64,000 nucleotides of DNA, from the NCBI RefSeq assembly GCF_030546805.1, contig NZ_JAUOPC010000013.1, positions 1 through 64,000 on the forward strand, given 5' to 3'. Shown here in pieces: positions 35,108 through 43,375 of the stretch. The position numbers and the translations under genes were made by a program. The first letter of the stretch is position 1; the number at the start of each line of letters is the position of its first letter. Under the pieces are notes generated by a model. That model saw only the letters and a program-made list of their open reading frames with translations. It had not been told where the DNA came from and did not search any database. Source of the DNA: Cyclobacterium sp. 1_MG-2023. Its GTDB lineage: Bacteria; Bacteroidota; Bacteroidia; Cytophagales; Cyclobacteriaceae.

Positions 35108-37165
35108 TTATCTTTTACTAAACTTGGCATACCTATTGTCCTCAAAAGGGATGGAAAGTTCATAAGTATGGCCATTGTGACTTACTTCAAGTTCAATTGC
35201 GTTTTGACTTTCTCCTATAATTTTAGCACTGCTTTCATACTTGCTGGCGTTTCCCGGAGAGGGAATCAACAACCACACCAATGTGGCGTCATCCTTTATG
35301 TCACTATTGTAGATGCTGGCTACATTTGGTTCGTATAAATTGTATTCAGGGCTGTACCAACCTTGAATTTCAGGTTCTTCTTGCCCCTTGATCATTTGAA
35401 TATCAAATGAGACATCACCAACAGGAACAACTTCCAGACTACCTTCAGAATAACTCCCTACGGTATTATTGCCGTTTTGCTGGACATCTGCATCCGGATG
35501 CCAATGCCATAAGGTACTTATTTCCCTGGGCTGATCAGTCCGGATCCTATCTACTACTACCCAAAACGCTCCTCTAACATAAAAGAGGCTTCTATTGTGA
35601 CTTGCTTTCCCTTCTAATTCAATGAAATCATCGAAGGAGGAAGAGGCAAAATCAAAGTCCTCTGTAAGTTTAACCCTCTTGCTATCCACCGGTTTGTCTG
35701 CCAATCGTGGTCCGTCCTCCTGAACTTTCCCATCGATCAAAACCAAATTATGGCCTTTGCTACTTAACGCATAAGGCCTAAATTTCTTTGCAATCTCTCC
35801 GGTGTAAGCATACCTTCCTGCATCTACAAGAAAGTCCTTTCCGAATGCTGAAAGAGACAGGTGCAGTTTATCATTGTGTTGGTGACCACTACCCCAAGGG
35901 CCTATATCAAAAAATGACCAGTGGGCCATGGCATCATAACCACTTCTGGAAATTAATTGTCCTGCCCAGGGGATAAAGTAAGATGGTCCGTCAGCAGGCT
36001 TTGTTCCCTCACTCCCATTACTAGCTAAATAAGCCCATTCGGGTTTATTGTATTTTTTTGCAGCTTTTAAAATATACGCTCGGTCACTGCCTCTATCCCC
36101 ATCATTGTTCAATATTCTATGCCCATCAGGCCTTATTGCTTTTGCAATATAGCCATACATATTTTCTATGGTCTGAGTAAAATATTCCGGAAGTTCTCGA
36201 CCCGCCTCATCACACAAGGCCTTGAACAGTTCAAAATTAATCAAGGAAACATTATGGTAATGAGAAGACAATTCGGTTTGAACCCCATCAGGATAAACCT
36301 GGCCCCGCATGCTCTCTGTCATGGTAGCAATCGCATAATCCATCCATTCATCGGTAGCTTTGTATTCCGGAAAATAGGCCACAACGGTGGCCAAAGAGGA
36401 TATTTCCATCGTCAACCAATTGTTGCCACTATGAAAATTTCTATTGTAATGGGCATGATCCGGTAAACTACTCAAAATCAAAAATCGGGTAGCCGGTGAG
36501 ATATATTCACTTTCCATCATGCCATAGAAAACCCTGGTCCAAGTTTTTACTCTTGCAGCCACTTCAAGTCCTCTCCAAATTGATTCAGATTTCTTCTCTG
36601 CAGGGTAAGGCAAGCTTGCAAGAATAAAATCTCTCAAAAACAGGTCCATGTATTGTGCATATTTCGGGTTCCCTGTTTGAAAATAAGCTCCCATCACATT
36701 GGAAAGTTGGCTGTGTCGATTTGAGAGCCAAGCCCATTCCCTGTCATTATTTGGGCCCTTATAGTACCAATCCCGGTGTCCATTTTCCAGTAAAGGAACT
36801 TTACCTTTTACACTCTGAATAGTAAATACGTCTTTTAGAATGGTATCCGCTGCTGCTACTGTTTTTGACGAAGCATTAGGTAGGGTTTTCCGAAGTCCCA
36901 TTCCATTTTCGGATACTTTATAGTAAGCCAACAATTCATTGGCTGCAATCACCCAGTTCTGTTTTGAAACCGCTGCCTTTACTTTTCCCAGCCCTTTGTG
37001 CTCCAAATCAATATGATCAAAAGCACCTTTTACTAAGTCCGGGTAGGACTTGTATAATTCTTTAATCGTGGTGATTTCTTTCCAGCTTTGTTGGGCAAAA
37101 GAAGATTGGCATACAAATAATAATAAAAATGAAAAAATGTATAATCTGATCTTGATTGGGTTCAT
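35108..37165 (-). CDS. Heparinase II/III-family polysaccharide lyase
   Basis: 685 residues. A signal peptide (YIFSFLLLFVCQSSFAQQ) precedes an alpha/alpha toroid at about 60-390 and a C-terminal beta-sandwich from about 400 to 685, the heparinase II/III layout shared by PL12, PL15, PL17 and PL21. Candidate catalytic residues are N248/N249 (HSGNNW), H302-Y303-H304 (SSHYHN) and H428/H430 (GHQHNDKLH, which also begins the Hep_II_III domain). The enzyme should eliminate uronic-acid glycosidic bonds in the periplasm. Without subfamily comparison I cannot choose heparin, alginate or another substrate. No SusC/SusD, sulfatase or sugar-kinase genes accompany it, so it is an orphan lyase. Confidence 0.88.
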   Translation of the reverse strand: MNPIKIRLYIFSFLLLFVCQSSFAQQSWKEITTIKELYKSYPDLVKGAFDHIDLEHKGLGKVKAAVSKQNWVIAANELLAYYKVSENGMGLRKTLPNASSKTVAAADTILKDVFTIQSVKGKVPLLENGHRDWYYKGPNNDREWAWLSNRHSQLSNVMGAYFQTGNPKYAQYMDLFLRDFILASLPYPAEKKSESIWRGLEVAARVKTWTRVFYGMMESEYISPATRFLILSSLPDHAHYNRNFHSGNNWLTMEISSLATVVAYFPEYKATDEWMDYAIATMTESMRGQVYPDGVQTELSSHYHNVSLINFELFKALCDEAGRELPEYFTQTIENMYGYIAKAIRPDGHRILNNDGDRGSDRAYILKAAKKYNKPEWAYLASNGSEGTKPADGPSYFIPWAGQLISRSGYDAMAHWSFFDIGPWGSGHQHNDKLHLSLSAFGKDFLVDAGRYAYTGEIAKKFRPYALSSKGHNLVLIDGKVQEDGPRLADKPVDSKRVKLTEDFDFASSSFDDFIELEGKASHNRSLFYVRGAFWVVVDRIRTDQPREISTLWHWHPDADVQQNGNNTVGSYSEGSLEVVPVGDVSFDIQMIKGQEEPEIQGWYSPEYNLYEPNVASIYNSDIKDDATLVWLLIPSPGNASKYESSAKIIGESQNAIELEVSHNGHTYELSIPFEDNRYAKFSKR

Positions 37166-37247
37166 TTTAATTCTTTCGATTAGAAATTCAGGAGAATGTT
37201 TTATTAGGACTGAATTTAGGTTTAAAATATATTTTTAGCTTTTGATT

Positions 37248-37790
37248 TTATTCCGCTTCATCAAGCAAGTCTTTGAGCTCTGCCAAAATCGTCCCTGCTT
37301 CAGCTTTTTTTAATTCAAAATCGTCCCCATTAGACGAATTGTTGAGAAAATGATTCCAATGTTTTTGGGCTTTTTTAAGGGTTCTTGGCGTTATGTCAAA
37401 TTCAGCATAATCCAAATGAACCTTTGCTAAAGTGGAAGATTTAAAATTCCCAAAAAGATAAACCCTAAACAAATCAACAAATTTATCTATGATATCAAAT
37501 TCTTCTACCAGAGAGACCAATCCACCATTTTGGTGTTGGTTTGCAGGCCGATGAATCACTTCAAATAAAGCATCTAAAGCAATTTGTTTATCATCCATCT
37601 TTGAGAGTACCTTGGTAGCCAAAAAAGCATCATCCATTTCGCCTGATTTAAGTACATTGATTAGCTTTCCTTGTACTTCCTCTCCTCCTATCCGTACCAA
37701 CTGATCCCCATATTTCATTGGATCCTCAATTGATTTATCGAGCAATTTTTCAATTAATCGATCTATATGATTATTTTCGGTACTGTCCAT
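37248..37790 (-). CDS. Uncharacterised helical protein (HEAT-like)
   Basis: 180 residues with no signal peptide or membrane segment. The sequence is strongly helical, with pairs such as GEEVQGKLINVLKSGEMDDAFLATKVLSKM and KQIALDALFEVIHR that look like degenerate HEAT repeats. It ends with an acidic helix (LAELKDLLDEAE). It is probably a soluble cytoplasmic scaffold. I recognise no named family, and its neighbours give no functional clue. Confidence 0.7.
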   Translation of the reverse strand: MDSTENNHIDRLIEKLLDKSIEDPMKYGDQLVRIGGEEVQGKLINVLKSGEMDDAFLATKVLSKMDDKQIALDALFEVIHRPANQHQNGGLVSLVEEFDIIDKFVDLFRVYLFGNFKSSTLAKVHLDYAEFDITPRTLKKAQKHWNHFLNNSSNGDDFELKKAEAGTILAELKDLLDEAE

Positions 37791-37935
37791 ATTTTAAGGT
37801 AATCACTTGTTTTAAATTTAACCAAACAAATTAAGCAAATTTTCTTAGTTTCCCCCTTGTACAATCTCCTTATTGCGATCAAAAAGTAAGCTCTTTTAAG
37901 CTATAGCCAAAATAGGGAGGATAAGTTTGTCGATC

Positions 37936-38109
37936 TTATTTATTTTTTTCATCTTTTGATTTTGGTAACCTGCCTGCTTTCTTTAATGCATCATGTATCA
38001 GCCATTCCAATTGACCATTGGTACTTCTGAACTCATCTGCAGCCCATTTTTCCATGGCTTTCATCAGCCGCTCATCTATTCGCAAGGCAAAAGGTTTCTT
38101 TTGTGCCAT
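37936..38109 (-). CDS. Arc-type ribbon-helix-helix small DNA-binding protein
   Basis: 57 residues, start ATG at 38107-38109 and stop TAA at 37936-37938. It begins MAQKKPFALRIDERLMKAME, where KPFALRID is the DNA-reading ribbon, and continues with helices KWAADEFRSTNGQLEWLIHDAL. This matches the Arc/MetJ-type RHH fold often annotated as Arc family DNA-binding protein in Bacteroidota. It lies 5 nt after the membrane gene at 38115 in a three-gene operon with an SPFH protein. In these organisms the combination recurs, and the RHH may regulate the operon or act with SPFH. Short enough to be missed by gene callers. Confidence 0.85.
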   Translation of the reverse strand: MAQKKPFALRIDERLMKAMEKWAADEFRSTNGQLEWLIHDALKKAGRLPKSKDEKNK

Positions 38110-38114
38110 ATATA

Positions 38115-38597
38115 TTACCTTTCACTTCTCCATTCTTCCCAAGCCTCCAGAATTTTCTTCGGATTACGGGTACTCCATACAAAACTACTATCTTTCAGTG
38201 ATACTCTCACTACATGAGATGTACTGAAAAGGTATTTCCACTCCCCTTTTAGATCATATTGTATACCTAACCCTCTCCCTCTCCAATTCGATCCCCTCTT
38301 AATTTGTTGGATATTCGTCACCTCTTCCCATTTGTATTTTCTCCAAGTATTAATGAATGGAGGGCTTTTGAAAGAAAGCGCAGTAGGATCCAACCTGATC
38401 TGAAGCTTCATACTAACAATCATCCAAACTACAAGAAAAGAAACAAACAAGATAATCGCTAGTACCATATTGCTTGTCGATTCATCTGATTCAATAACAC
38501 CATAAACCAATGCAATAGCAGTTCCTAAGAACTGAAGGCCAAAAAATACAGGTATAAACCAAGCATCTTTTAAGGCCTGTGATTCATTATATACCAT
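38115..38597 (-). CDS. Two-helix membrane protein with PH-like domain
   Basis: 160 residues. Two transmembrane helices (WFIPVFFGLQFLGTAIALVYGV and MVLAIILFVSFLVVWMIVSM) are followed by a soluble ~90-residue domain (LQIRLDPTALSFKSPPF ... YKWEEVTNIQQIKRG ... VVRVSLKDSSFVW) with a bacterial PH-like strand pattern. It starts 2 nt after the SPFH stop and ends 5 nt before the RHH start, so it is in one operon. The function is not known. Confidence 0.75.
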   Translation of the reverse strand: MVYNESQALKDAWFIPVFFGLQFLGTAIALVYGVIESDESTSNMVLAIILFVSFLVVWMIVSMKLQIRLDPTALSFKSPPFINTWRKYKWEEVTNIQQIKRGSNWRGRGLGIQYDLKGEWKYLFSTSHVVRVSLKDSSFVWSTRNPKKILEAWEEWRSER

Positions 38598-38599
38598 AC

Positions 38600-39448
38600 T
38601 TATTGATTTAAAGTACCTACATTCACTACAGGGCTGGCATTTTTATCCGAGCAAAGGACTACCATCAGGTTACTTACCATTGCCGCTTTTTTCTCATCCT
38701 CAAAATCAATAATTCCTTTTATCTTCAAATCTTCCAAAGCCATCTCCACCATCCCCACTGCGCCGTCCACGATCATTCTCCTGGCAGCAACAATTGCGGT
38801 GGCTTGCTGTCTTTGCAACATGGCAGAAGCTATTTCAGATGAATAGGCCAAATGTGAAATTCTAGCTTCAATGACTTTTATTCCTGCATGCTGCAAGCGG
38901 TCACTGATCTCATCTTCAAGCGATTTATTTACATCTTCCACCCCGGAGCGAAGAGTTATTTCTGCATGCGCATCTTCAAAATTATCGTAAGGATAAGTCC
39001 CTGCCATCTTTCGAACGGCCGCATCGGCTTGTAAGTGCACAAAATTCTCATAGTCATCCACATCAAATGAGGCTTTAAAGGTGTCTGCCACCTGCCAAAC
39101 GACAATGGTGCCTACCATTACCGGGTTACCTATTTTATCATTAACTTTTAAGGGCTTATTTTCAAAGTTCCGAACCCTTAGAGATATTTTTTTCTTGCTC
39201 ATAAAGGGAATCACCCAAAAGAATCCATCGTCTTTTACTGTTCCTTTATAAGATCCGAACAAAAGCAGCACCACGGCCTTGTTGGGTTCTACTATAAAAA
39301 AACCCGGTAAAGTAAGTGCGAAAATCAATACACTAGGGACAAGTAGGAACACAACTTTACCAAGTATGGTAAAAACGACAAATGCCAAGAGGCAGAAGGC
39401 TATGAATACCATAAAGTATCCGGATTGGGGTTTGATTGTCTTTTCCAT
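38600..39448 (-). CDS. SPFH (stomatin/prohibitin/flotillin-type) membrane protein
   Basis: 282 residues. An N-terminal pair of hydrophobic helices (YFMVFIAFCLLAFVVFTILGKVVFLLVPSVLIFALTL) precedes the SPFH/Band 7 domain from about residue 50. Motifs GFFIVEPNKAVVLLLFGSYKGT, DDGFFWVIPFMSKKKISLRVRNFE, VGTIVVWQV and AGIKVIEARISHLAYSSEIA are all typical of the family. These proteins build cage-like or raft-associated oligomers at the membrane and often regulate proteases. It is the first gene of a compact operon with a PH-like membrane protein and an Arc-type regulator. Confidence 0.9.
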   Translation of the reverse strand: MEKTIKPQSGYFMVFIAFCLLAFVVFTILGKVVFLLVPSVLIFALTLPGFFIVEPNKAVVLLLFGSYKGTVKDDGFFWVIPFMSKKKISLRVRNFENKPLKVNDKIGNPVMVGTIVVWQVADTFKASFDVDDYENFVHLQADAAVRKMAGTYPYDNFEDAHAEITLRSGVEDVNKSLEDEISDRLQHAGIKVIEARISHLAYSSEIASAMLQRQQATAIVAARRMIVDGAVGMVEMALEDLKIKGIIDFEDEKKAAMVSNLMVVLCSDKNASPVVNVGTLNQ

Positions 39449-39811
39449 ATTATTTTAATATTATTTTGATATCATTTCAAATCTAATAAAAAATTACTGA
39501 ATAGACATTAATTTCGTTCAATTATTATTTAAGCACATTTAATAATTAGCGTAATGGATTAAATCAAACCTGTAGAAACAATACCTATTTGGCTATTATT
39601 TAAAGCAGGCAGACCAACAGTGGTCAGGAGTAAAAATTCATAAATCCCTATAAAGCACATACATTCAGGCAATTGAAGGAGGATTTGCCAAATTTTTAAG
39701 GATAATTTACATAAAAGGGCAAAAGGTAAATTTAATTTTTTTATATATTGTCCAATTAAATTGATCAACCATCTGAATAAAAAAGTATATAAACTTCTAA
39801 ACCCAAATTCA
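39449..39811. other. Divergent intergenic region, 363 bp
   Basis: This lies between the minus-strand SPFH operon and the plus-strand MFS gene. It is AT-rich, with no convincing gene or strong hairpin. It presumably holds both promoters. Confidence 0.5.
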
Positions 39812-41041
39812 ATGAACGAAAACATTAACAAAAGTGCACTCTTTAACGGGAGCTGTTTCGCACTAATTACCACCGCTTTCACCTTTAGTATACGAGCCGG
39901 CATTCTGCCCCAGTTAGGAGAAGATTTCGGTCTTTCTGCAGCTCAATTAGGTTTTATTAACTCAATGTGGTTCTTAGGTTTTCCAATTTCAATGATAATT
40001 GGAGGCATCGTTTACCACTCATTTGGCCCAAAAAATATCATGAGGGTAGCATTTGTAGCCCATACGCTTGGTATTTTATTAACAATCTATGCCGGAGGGT
40101 ATACAACACTACTCATTTCAACTTTATTTATTGGTTTTGGTAACGGTTGTACCGAAGCTGCATGTAATCCAATGATTGCAGACATGTACTCCGGAGTGAA
40201 AATGAATAAAATGTTGAACAGGTTTCACATGTGGTTCCCGGGGGGAATTATGGTTGGAGCACTGATTTCAAGTTTTATGACTGGATTGAATCTGGGCTGG
40301 GAAGCTCAGATGTGGGTAACAATGATTCCTACAGTAATTTATGCCGTATTGTTTTTTGGAAAAACATTTCCAAAAGCAAAAGTGGAAGGAGCCACTTCAT
40401 TGCTTAACAATTTTAAAGCATTGTTTAGCCCGGTCTTTATATTTCTTTTTGTTTGTATGGCATTTACTGCTATATCCGAGTTCGGTCCACAGCAGTGGGT
40501 AAATATCGTCTTAGCAAGCAGTGGTGCTGATGCAATGATTATATTGGCATTGACCACAGGTGTAATGGCGGTAGCAAGATTCTTTGCAGGACCTGTCGTT
40601 GAAAAACTAGGCCAAACTGGTGTGCTATTAAGCGGTGCTTGCTTAGCGACAATAGGCATTTTACTCTTCAGTGTAGTTACAGGCCCTGTAGCATATGTTG
40701 TAGCTATAATTTTCGCCCTGGGTGTTGCTTATTTCTGGCCTGTAATGGTTGGTGCAGTAGCACAAAGAGTCCCTTTAAGTGGGGCTTTAGGTATGTCAAT
40801 TATCGGAGGAATAGGTATGTTTTCAACCGCAATTTTCCAACCTATTATTGGTGGCTGGATTGATTCTTCAAGGGCAGAAAAAAGTGCTGAAGGCTTATCA
40901 GGAGATGCATTGGAGTTGGCAGCTGGACAAGCAACACTTCAAAATATGGCATTTTTCCCAATATTATTGATAGTATTGTTTACCATCTTCTTCTTCTGGC
41001 AAAAAAATTCTAAAAAAACTGAGGCGGTAAGCCCTGCTTAA
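39812..41041 (+). CDS. MFS transporter
   Basis: 409 residues from the ATG at 39812 (MNENINKSALFNGSCFAL); an upstream ATG at 39761 adds 17 non-homologous residues. Twelve hydrophobic helices are seen, in two six-helix halves. The first loop, GGIVYHSFGPKNIMR, is the MFS signature (G-X3-D/S-X2-G-P-K/R-X2). The inner-membrane transporter is probably driven by H+ or Na+. Acidic and polar residues in TM4 (GNGCTEAACNPM) recall sugar permeases of the FucP/GlcP type, but the substrate cannot be called. It is monocistronic with its own terminator. Confidence 0.88.
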   Translation: MNENINKSALFNGSCFALITTAFTFSIRAGILPQLGEDFGLSAAQLGFINSMWFLGFPISMIIGGIVYHSFGPKNIMRVAFVAHTLGILLTIYAGGYTTLLISTLFIGFGNGCTEAACNPMIADMYSGVKMNKMLNRFHMWFPGGIMVGALISSFMTGLNLGWEAQMWVTMIPTVIYAVLFFGKTFPKAKVEGATSLLNNFKALFSPVFIFLFVCMAFTAISEFGPQQWVNIVLASSGADAMIILALTTGVMAVARFFAGPVVEKLGQTGVLLSGACLATIGILLFSVVTGPVAYVVAIIFALGVAYFWPVMVGAVAQRVPLSGALGMSIIGGIGMFSTAIFQPIIGGWIDSSRAEKSAEGLSGDALELAAGQATLQNMAFFPILLIVLFTIFFFWQKNSKKTEAVSPA

Positions 41042-41064
41042 TTAAGATTTCTTCTTAAATCAAT

Positions 41065-41097
41065 AAAGGAGGCACATTTATTGTGCCTCCTTTTGTT
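41065..41097 (+). terminator. Rho-independent terminator of the MFS gene
   Basis: A 12-bp stem, AAAGGAGGCACA at 41065-41076 and TGTGCCTCCTTT at 41082-41093, with a 5-nt loop and TGTTTT tail. Confidence 0.88.
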
Positions 41098-41374
41098 TTA
41101 ATGGTTTTCTGAGTATAGTTTTAATTACTTGTTAGGGTTTATCCAGAAAATCGATTTTGTAAAAAAAATTAAGGTCAGGTGCTAACTGTAACTTCTAATT
41201 TGGAAAGCAACTATTTGACAGGATAAGGCTTTAACAAAAGGAATTTCAAATTGAAGCCAATTTAACTTTAGGCTTTTTCCTAAAACAAACAATATCAACC
41301 CAAATCCGGCAGCTAATAAAATCATTGCAAGAACCCAAAATTCTTTTGATTTAAACTTTAAAACTAATCCTAAT
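41098..41374. other. Intergenic region before the MscS gene
   Basis: Together with the terminator this forms a 333-bp gap. No accepted gene lies here; a small minus-strand frame (41182-41415) overlaps the start of the MscS gene and was rejected. No strong regulatory motif was seen. Confidence 0.45.
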
Positions 41375-42499
41375 ATGTTAGAAGAATACCTCGAATTCGA
41401 ATTCTGGAACAACACGACGAAAGATTATTTAATAGCAATGGGGATCATTGTCATTGGCATTTTAATCGTCCGGATTTTTAAGAAAACTTTACTTCAAAAA
41501 ATTAAATCCCTAACCGAAAAAACATCAACAAATTTTGATGATTACTTGGTTGAGGCTATTGAGAAGTTTGTAATTCCGGCTTTATATATTTCGATAGTAT
41601 TTTTTGGCATAAGAACACTGACTATTTCTGATGGGTTTAGAACAATCCTTGCCAATGCTCATAAGGTAATTCTTGCTTATTATATTGTTAGACTAGTTTC
41701 CAGTGTCTTGATCTTATTATTAAAAACCTGGGTAAGAGAACAAGAAAACGGAGAAGAAAAAGTCAAACAAATTGGAGGTATCATACTCATTATTAATGTA
41801 TTGATATGGGGATTAGGTATATTATTCCTCTTTGATAATTTAGGGTACGATGTGACAGCCATTGTTACCGGTATGGGCATAGGTGGTATAGCAGTAGCCC
41901 TAGCTGCTCAAAATATCCTGGGTGACTTGTTCAATTATTTTGTGATATTTTTTGATAGACCTATAGAAATAGGAGATTTTATTGTTATAGACGATAAGAA
42001 CGGGGTTGTAGAAAAAATAGGCATTAAAACAACACGTGTAAAGACACTCTCCGGTGAACAACTTGTCATCGCAAATAGTGACTTGACAAGTTCAAGGATT
42101 CACAATTACAAAAAAATGCAACGGAGGAGGATTCTCTTTGGAGTTGGGGTAAGTTACGAAACAAACAATGAGGAATTAAAAAGAATACCCGGAATTTTAA
42201 AGGAGATCGTAAACCATCAACAACCCATTACTTTTGACAGGGCGCATTTTAAAGAATTTGGAGATTCAAGCCTTAATTTTGAAGTTGTTTACTATATAGA
42301 AGACGCTGCTTATAACACCTATATGGACATCCAACAACAAATCAATTTCGAAATATTTGACAAATTCCAAGACATGGGTATTTCTATTGCTTTCCCAACA
42401 CGTACCTTGTACGTAAGAAACGAGAATGGTCAAAAATTAAAGATCGAAAACACCTCCGATGATGCAAAAGATCAGGAAACTGTAAGCCTAAAAGATTAA
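41375..42499 (+). CDS. MscS-family mechanosensitive ion channel
   Basis: 374 residues with five transmembrane helices. The last of these, about 163-195 (IVTGMGIGGIAVALAAQNILGDLFNYFVIFF), is the glycine/alanine-rich pore helix. It runs into the beta domain start (RPIEIGDFIVIDD). The remaining C-terminal domain (VVEKIGIKTTRVKTLSGEQLVIANSDL ... HNYKKMQRRRI) is typical MscS. It releases solutes on hypo-osmotic shock through the inner membrane. The C-terminus is acidic and polar (SDDAKDQETVSLKD). It stands alone and is followed by a terminator. Confidence 0.93.
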   Translation: MLEEYLEFEFWNNTTKDYLIAMGIIVIGILIVRIFKKTLLQKIKSLTEKTSTNFDDYLVEAIEKFVIPALYISIVFFGIRTLTISDGFRTILANAHKVILAYYIVRLVSSVLILLLKTWVREQENGEEKVKQIGGIILIINVLIWGLGILFLFDNLGYDVTAIVTGMGIGGIAVALAAQNILGDLFNYFVIFFDRPIEIGDFIVIDDKNGVVEKIGIKTTRVKTLSGEQLVIANSDLTSSRIHNYKKMQRRRILFGVGVSYETNNEELKRIPGILKEIVNHQQPITFDRAHFKEFGDSSLNFEVVYYIEDAAYNTYMDIQQQINFEIFDKFQDMGISIAFPTRTLYVRNENGQKLKIENTSDDAKDQETVSLKD

Positions 42500-42631
42500 G
42501 CAAACAAAAGCTTCCGGCTACAAAGACCAAAACACCTTTAAAAATTAGCTCTTGAAAAAAAACATTGTGGTACAGGTCTAAAACCATCCAATGGTTTTAT
42601 ATAGATTTAAAAAATCTATTCGAATTGCCCC

Positions 42632-42668
42632 ACCCCATATTGTGCACTACAATATGGGGTCTTTTTTT
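42632..42668 (+). terminator. Rho-independent terminator after the MscS gene
   Basis: A 12-bp stem, ACCCCATATTGT at 42632-42643 and ACAATATGGGGT at 42649-42660, followed by CTTTTTTT. Confidence 0.92.
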
Positions 42669-43375
42669 AGGAAAGAGAATTTTTGAAAAGAAAACACATA
42701 CCTAAACAACAACTAAATTTTACTCTCGCCTTCTTATATCAATAATTTTTTCAAAACTGCATTATTGAATAAATAAATTCGTTTATTTTACGGAATTTAA
42801 AATAAATCATCGACCTATCTCAATAAATTACAAAACTTAACAGTAATTTTTAACAAATAATTTATTCTTTCGAGAATAAATTTATAAACTTGTTGCAGAA
42901 ATAACCAGATTGTGGGTTCTACCCACAAAATGCTTAGTATTTAGTAAGCCAAAGCATATATACTAAAAAAACATATAAAAAATTATAACCCAACTCATTG
43001 CATATTAAATGCATTTTTGTTAGTATTACATGCTTAAATCTATATACGAAAATAAAATTCAGTAATTTTCCGCCAACTATTCCACCTATTAATATTACTG
43101 AATAACTAGAAACAAATTCGATTTGAAATTTTGGTACGAAATTTCATAGCACATCTATGCCATCGCAGTTCATTAATTACCCAAGCGAAGGCATATATTA
43201 AGTGCGAGTTAAAAAATTTAGCTAGTAGGGAGTCGATTTGAGATGAAGTGGCCTGTTTTAAAACTTCACTGGTACAATAATTTGCCCTAATCAAATGATA
43301 ATGGGCACTAGAAAAGATATATCAAACCTTAGTTGATTAAAATATTAACCAACCACCGACTAAATACAAGTTCCA
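42669..43375 (+). promoter_or_regulatory. Long AT-rich upstream region with tandem hairpins before the first giant beta-helix gene
   Basis: 707 bp without a convincing gene. It has a perfect 10-bp stem capped by a TTCG tetraloop at 42859-42882 (AATTTATTCT / AGAATAAATT). A perfect 8-bp stem with a TCT loop follows at 42910-42928 (TTGTGGGT / ACCCACAA). A weaker GCTTA/TAAGC stem lies at about 42932-42951, and a short TGCAT/ATGCA stem followed by TTTTTG at about 43000-43018. If transcribed, this would be a structured leader. A 62-codon minus-strand frame at 43106-43294 overlaps this region and is unproven. Confidence 0.45.

Noticed and set aside
41182-41415. 77-codon minus-strand frame with a hydrophobic helix (FWVLAMILLAAGFGLILFVLG)
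   Set aside because: It overlaps the start of the well-supported MscS gene by 41 nt, has no family similarity that I can see, and sits in AT-rich DNA where hydrophobic frames arise easily.
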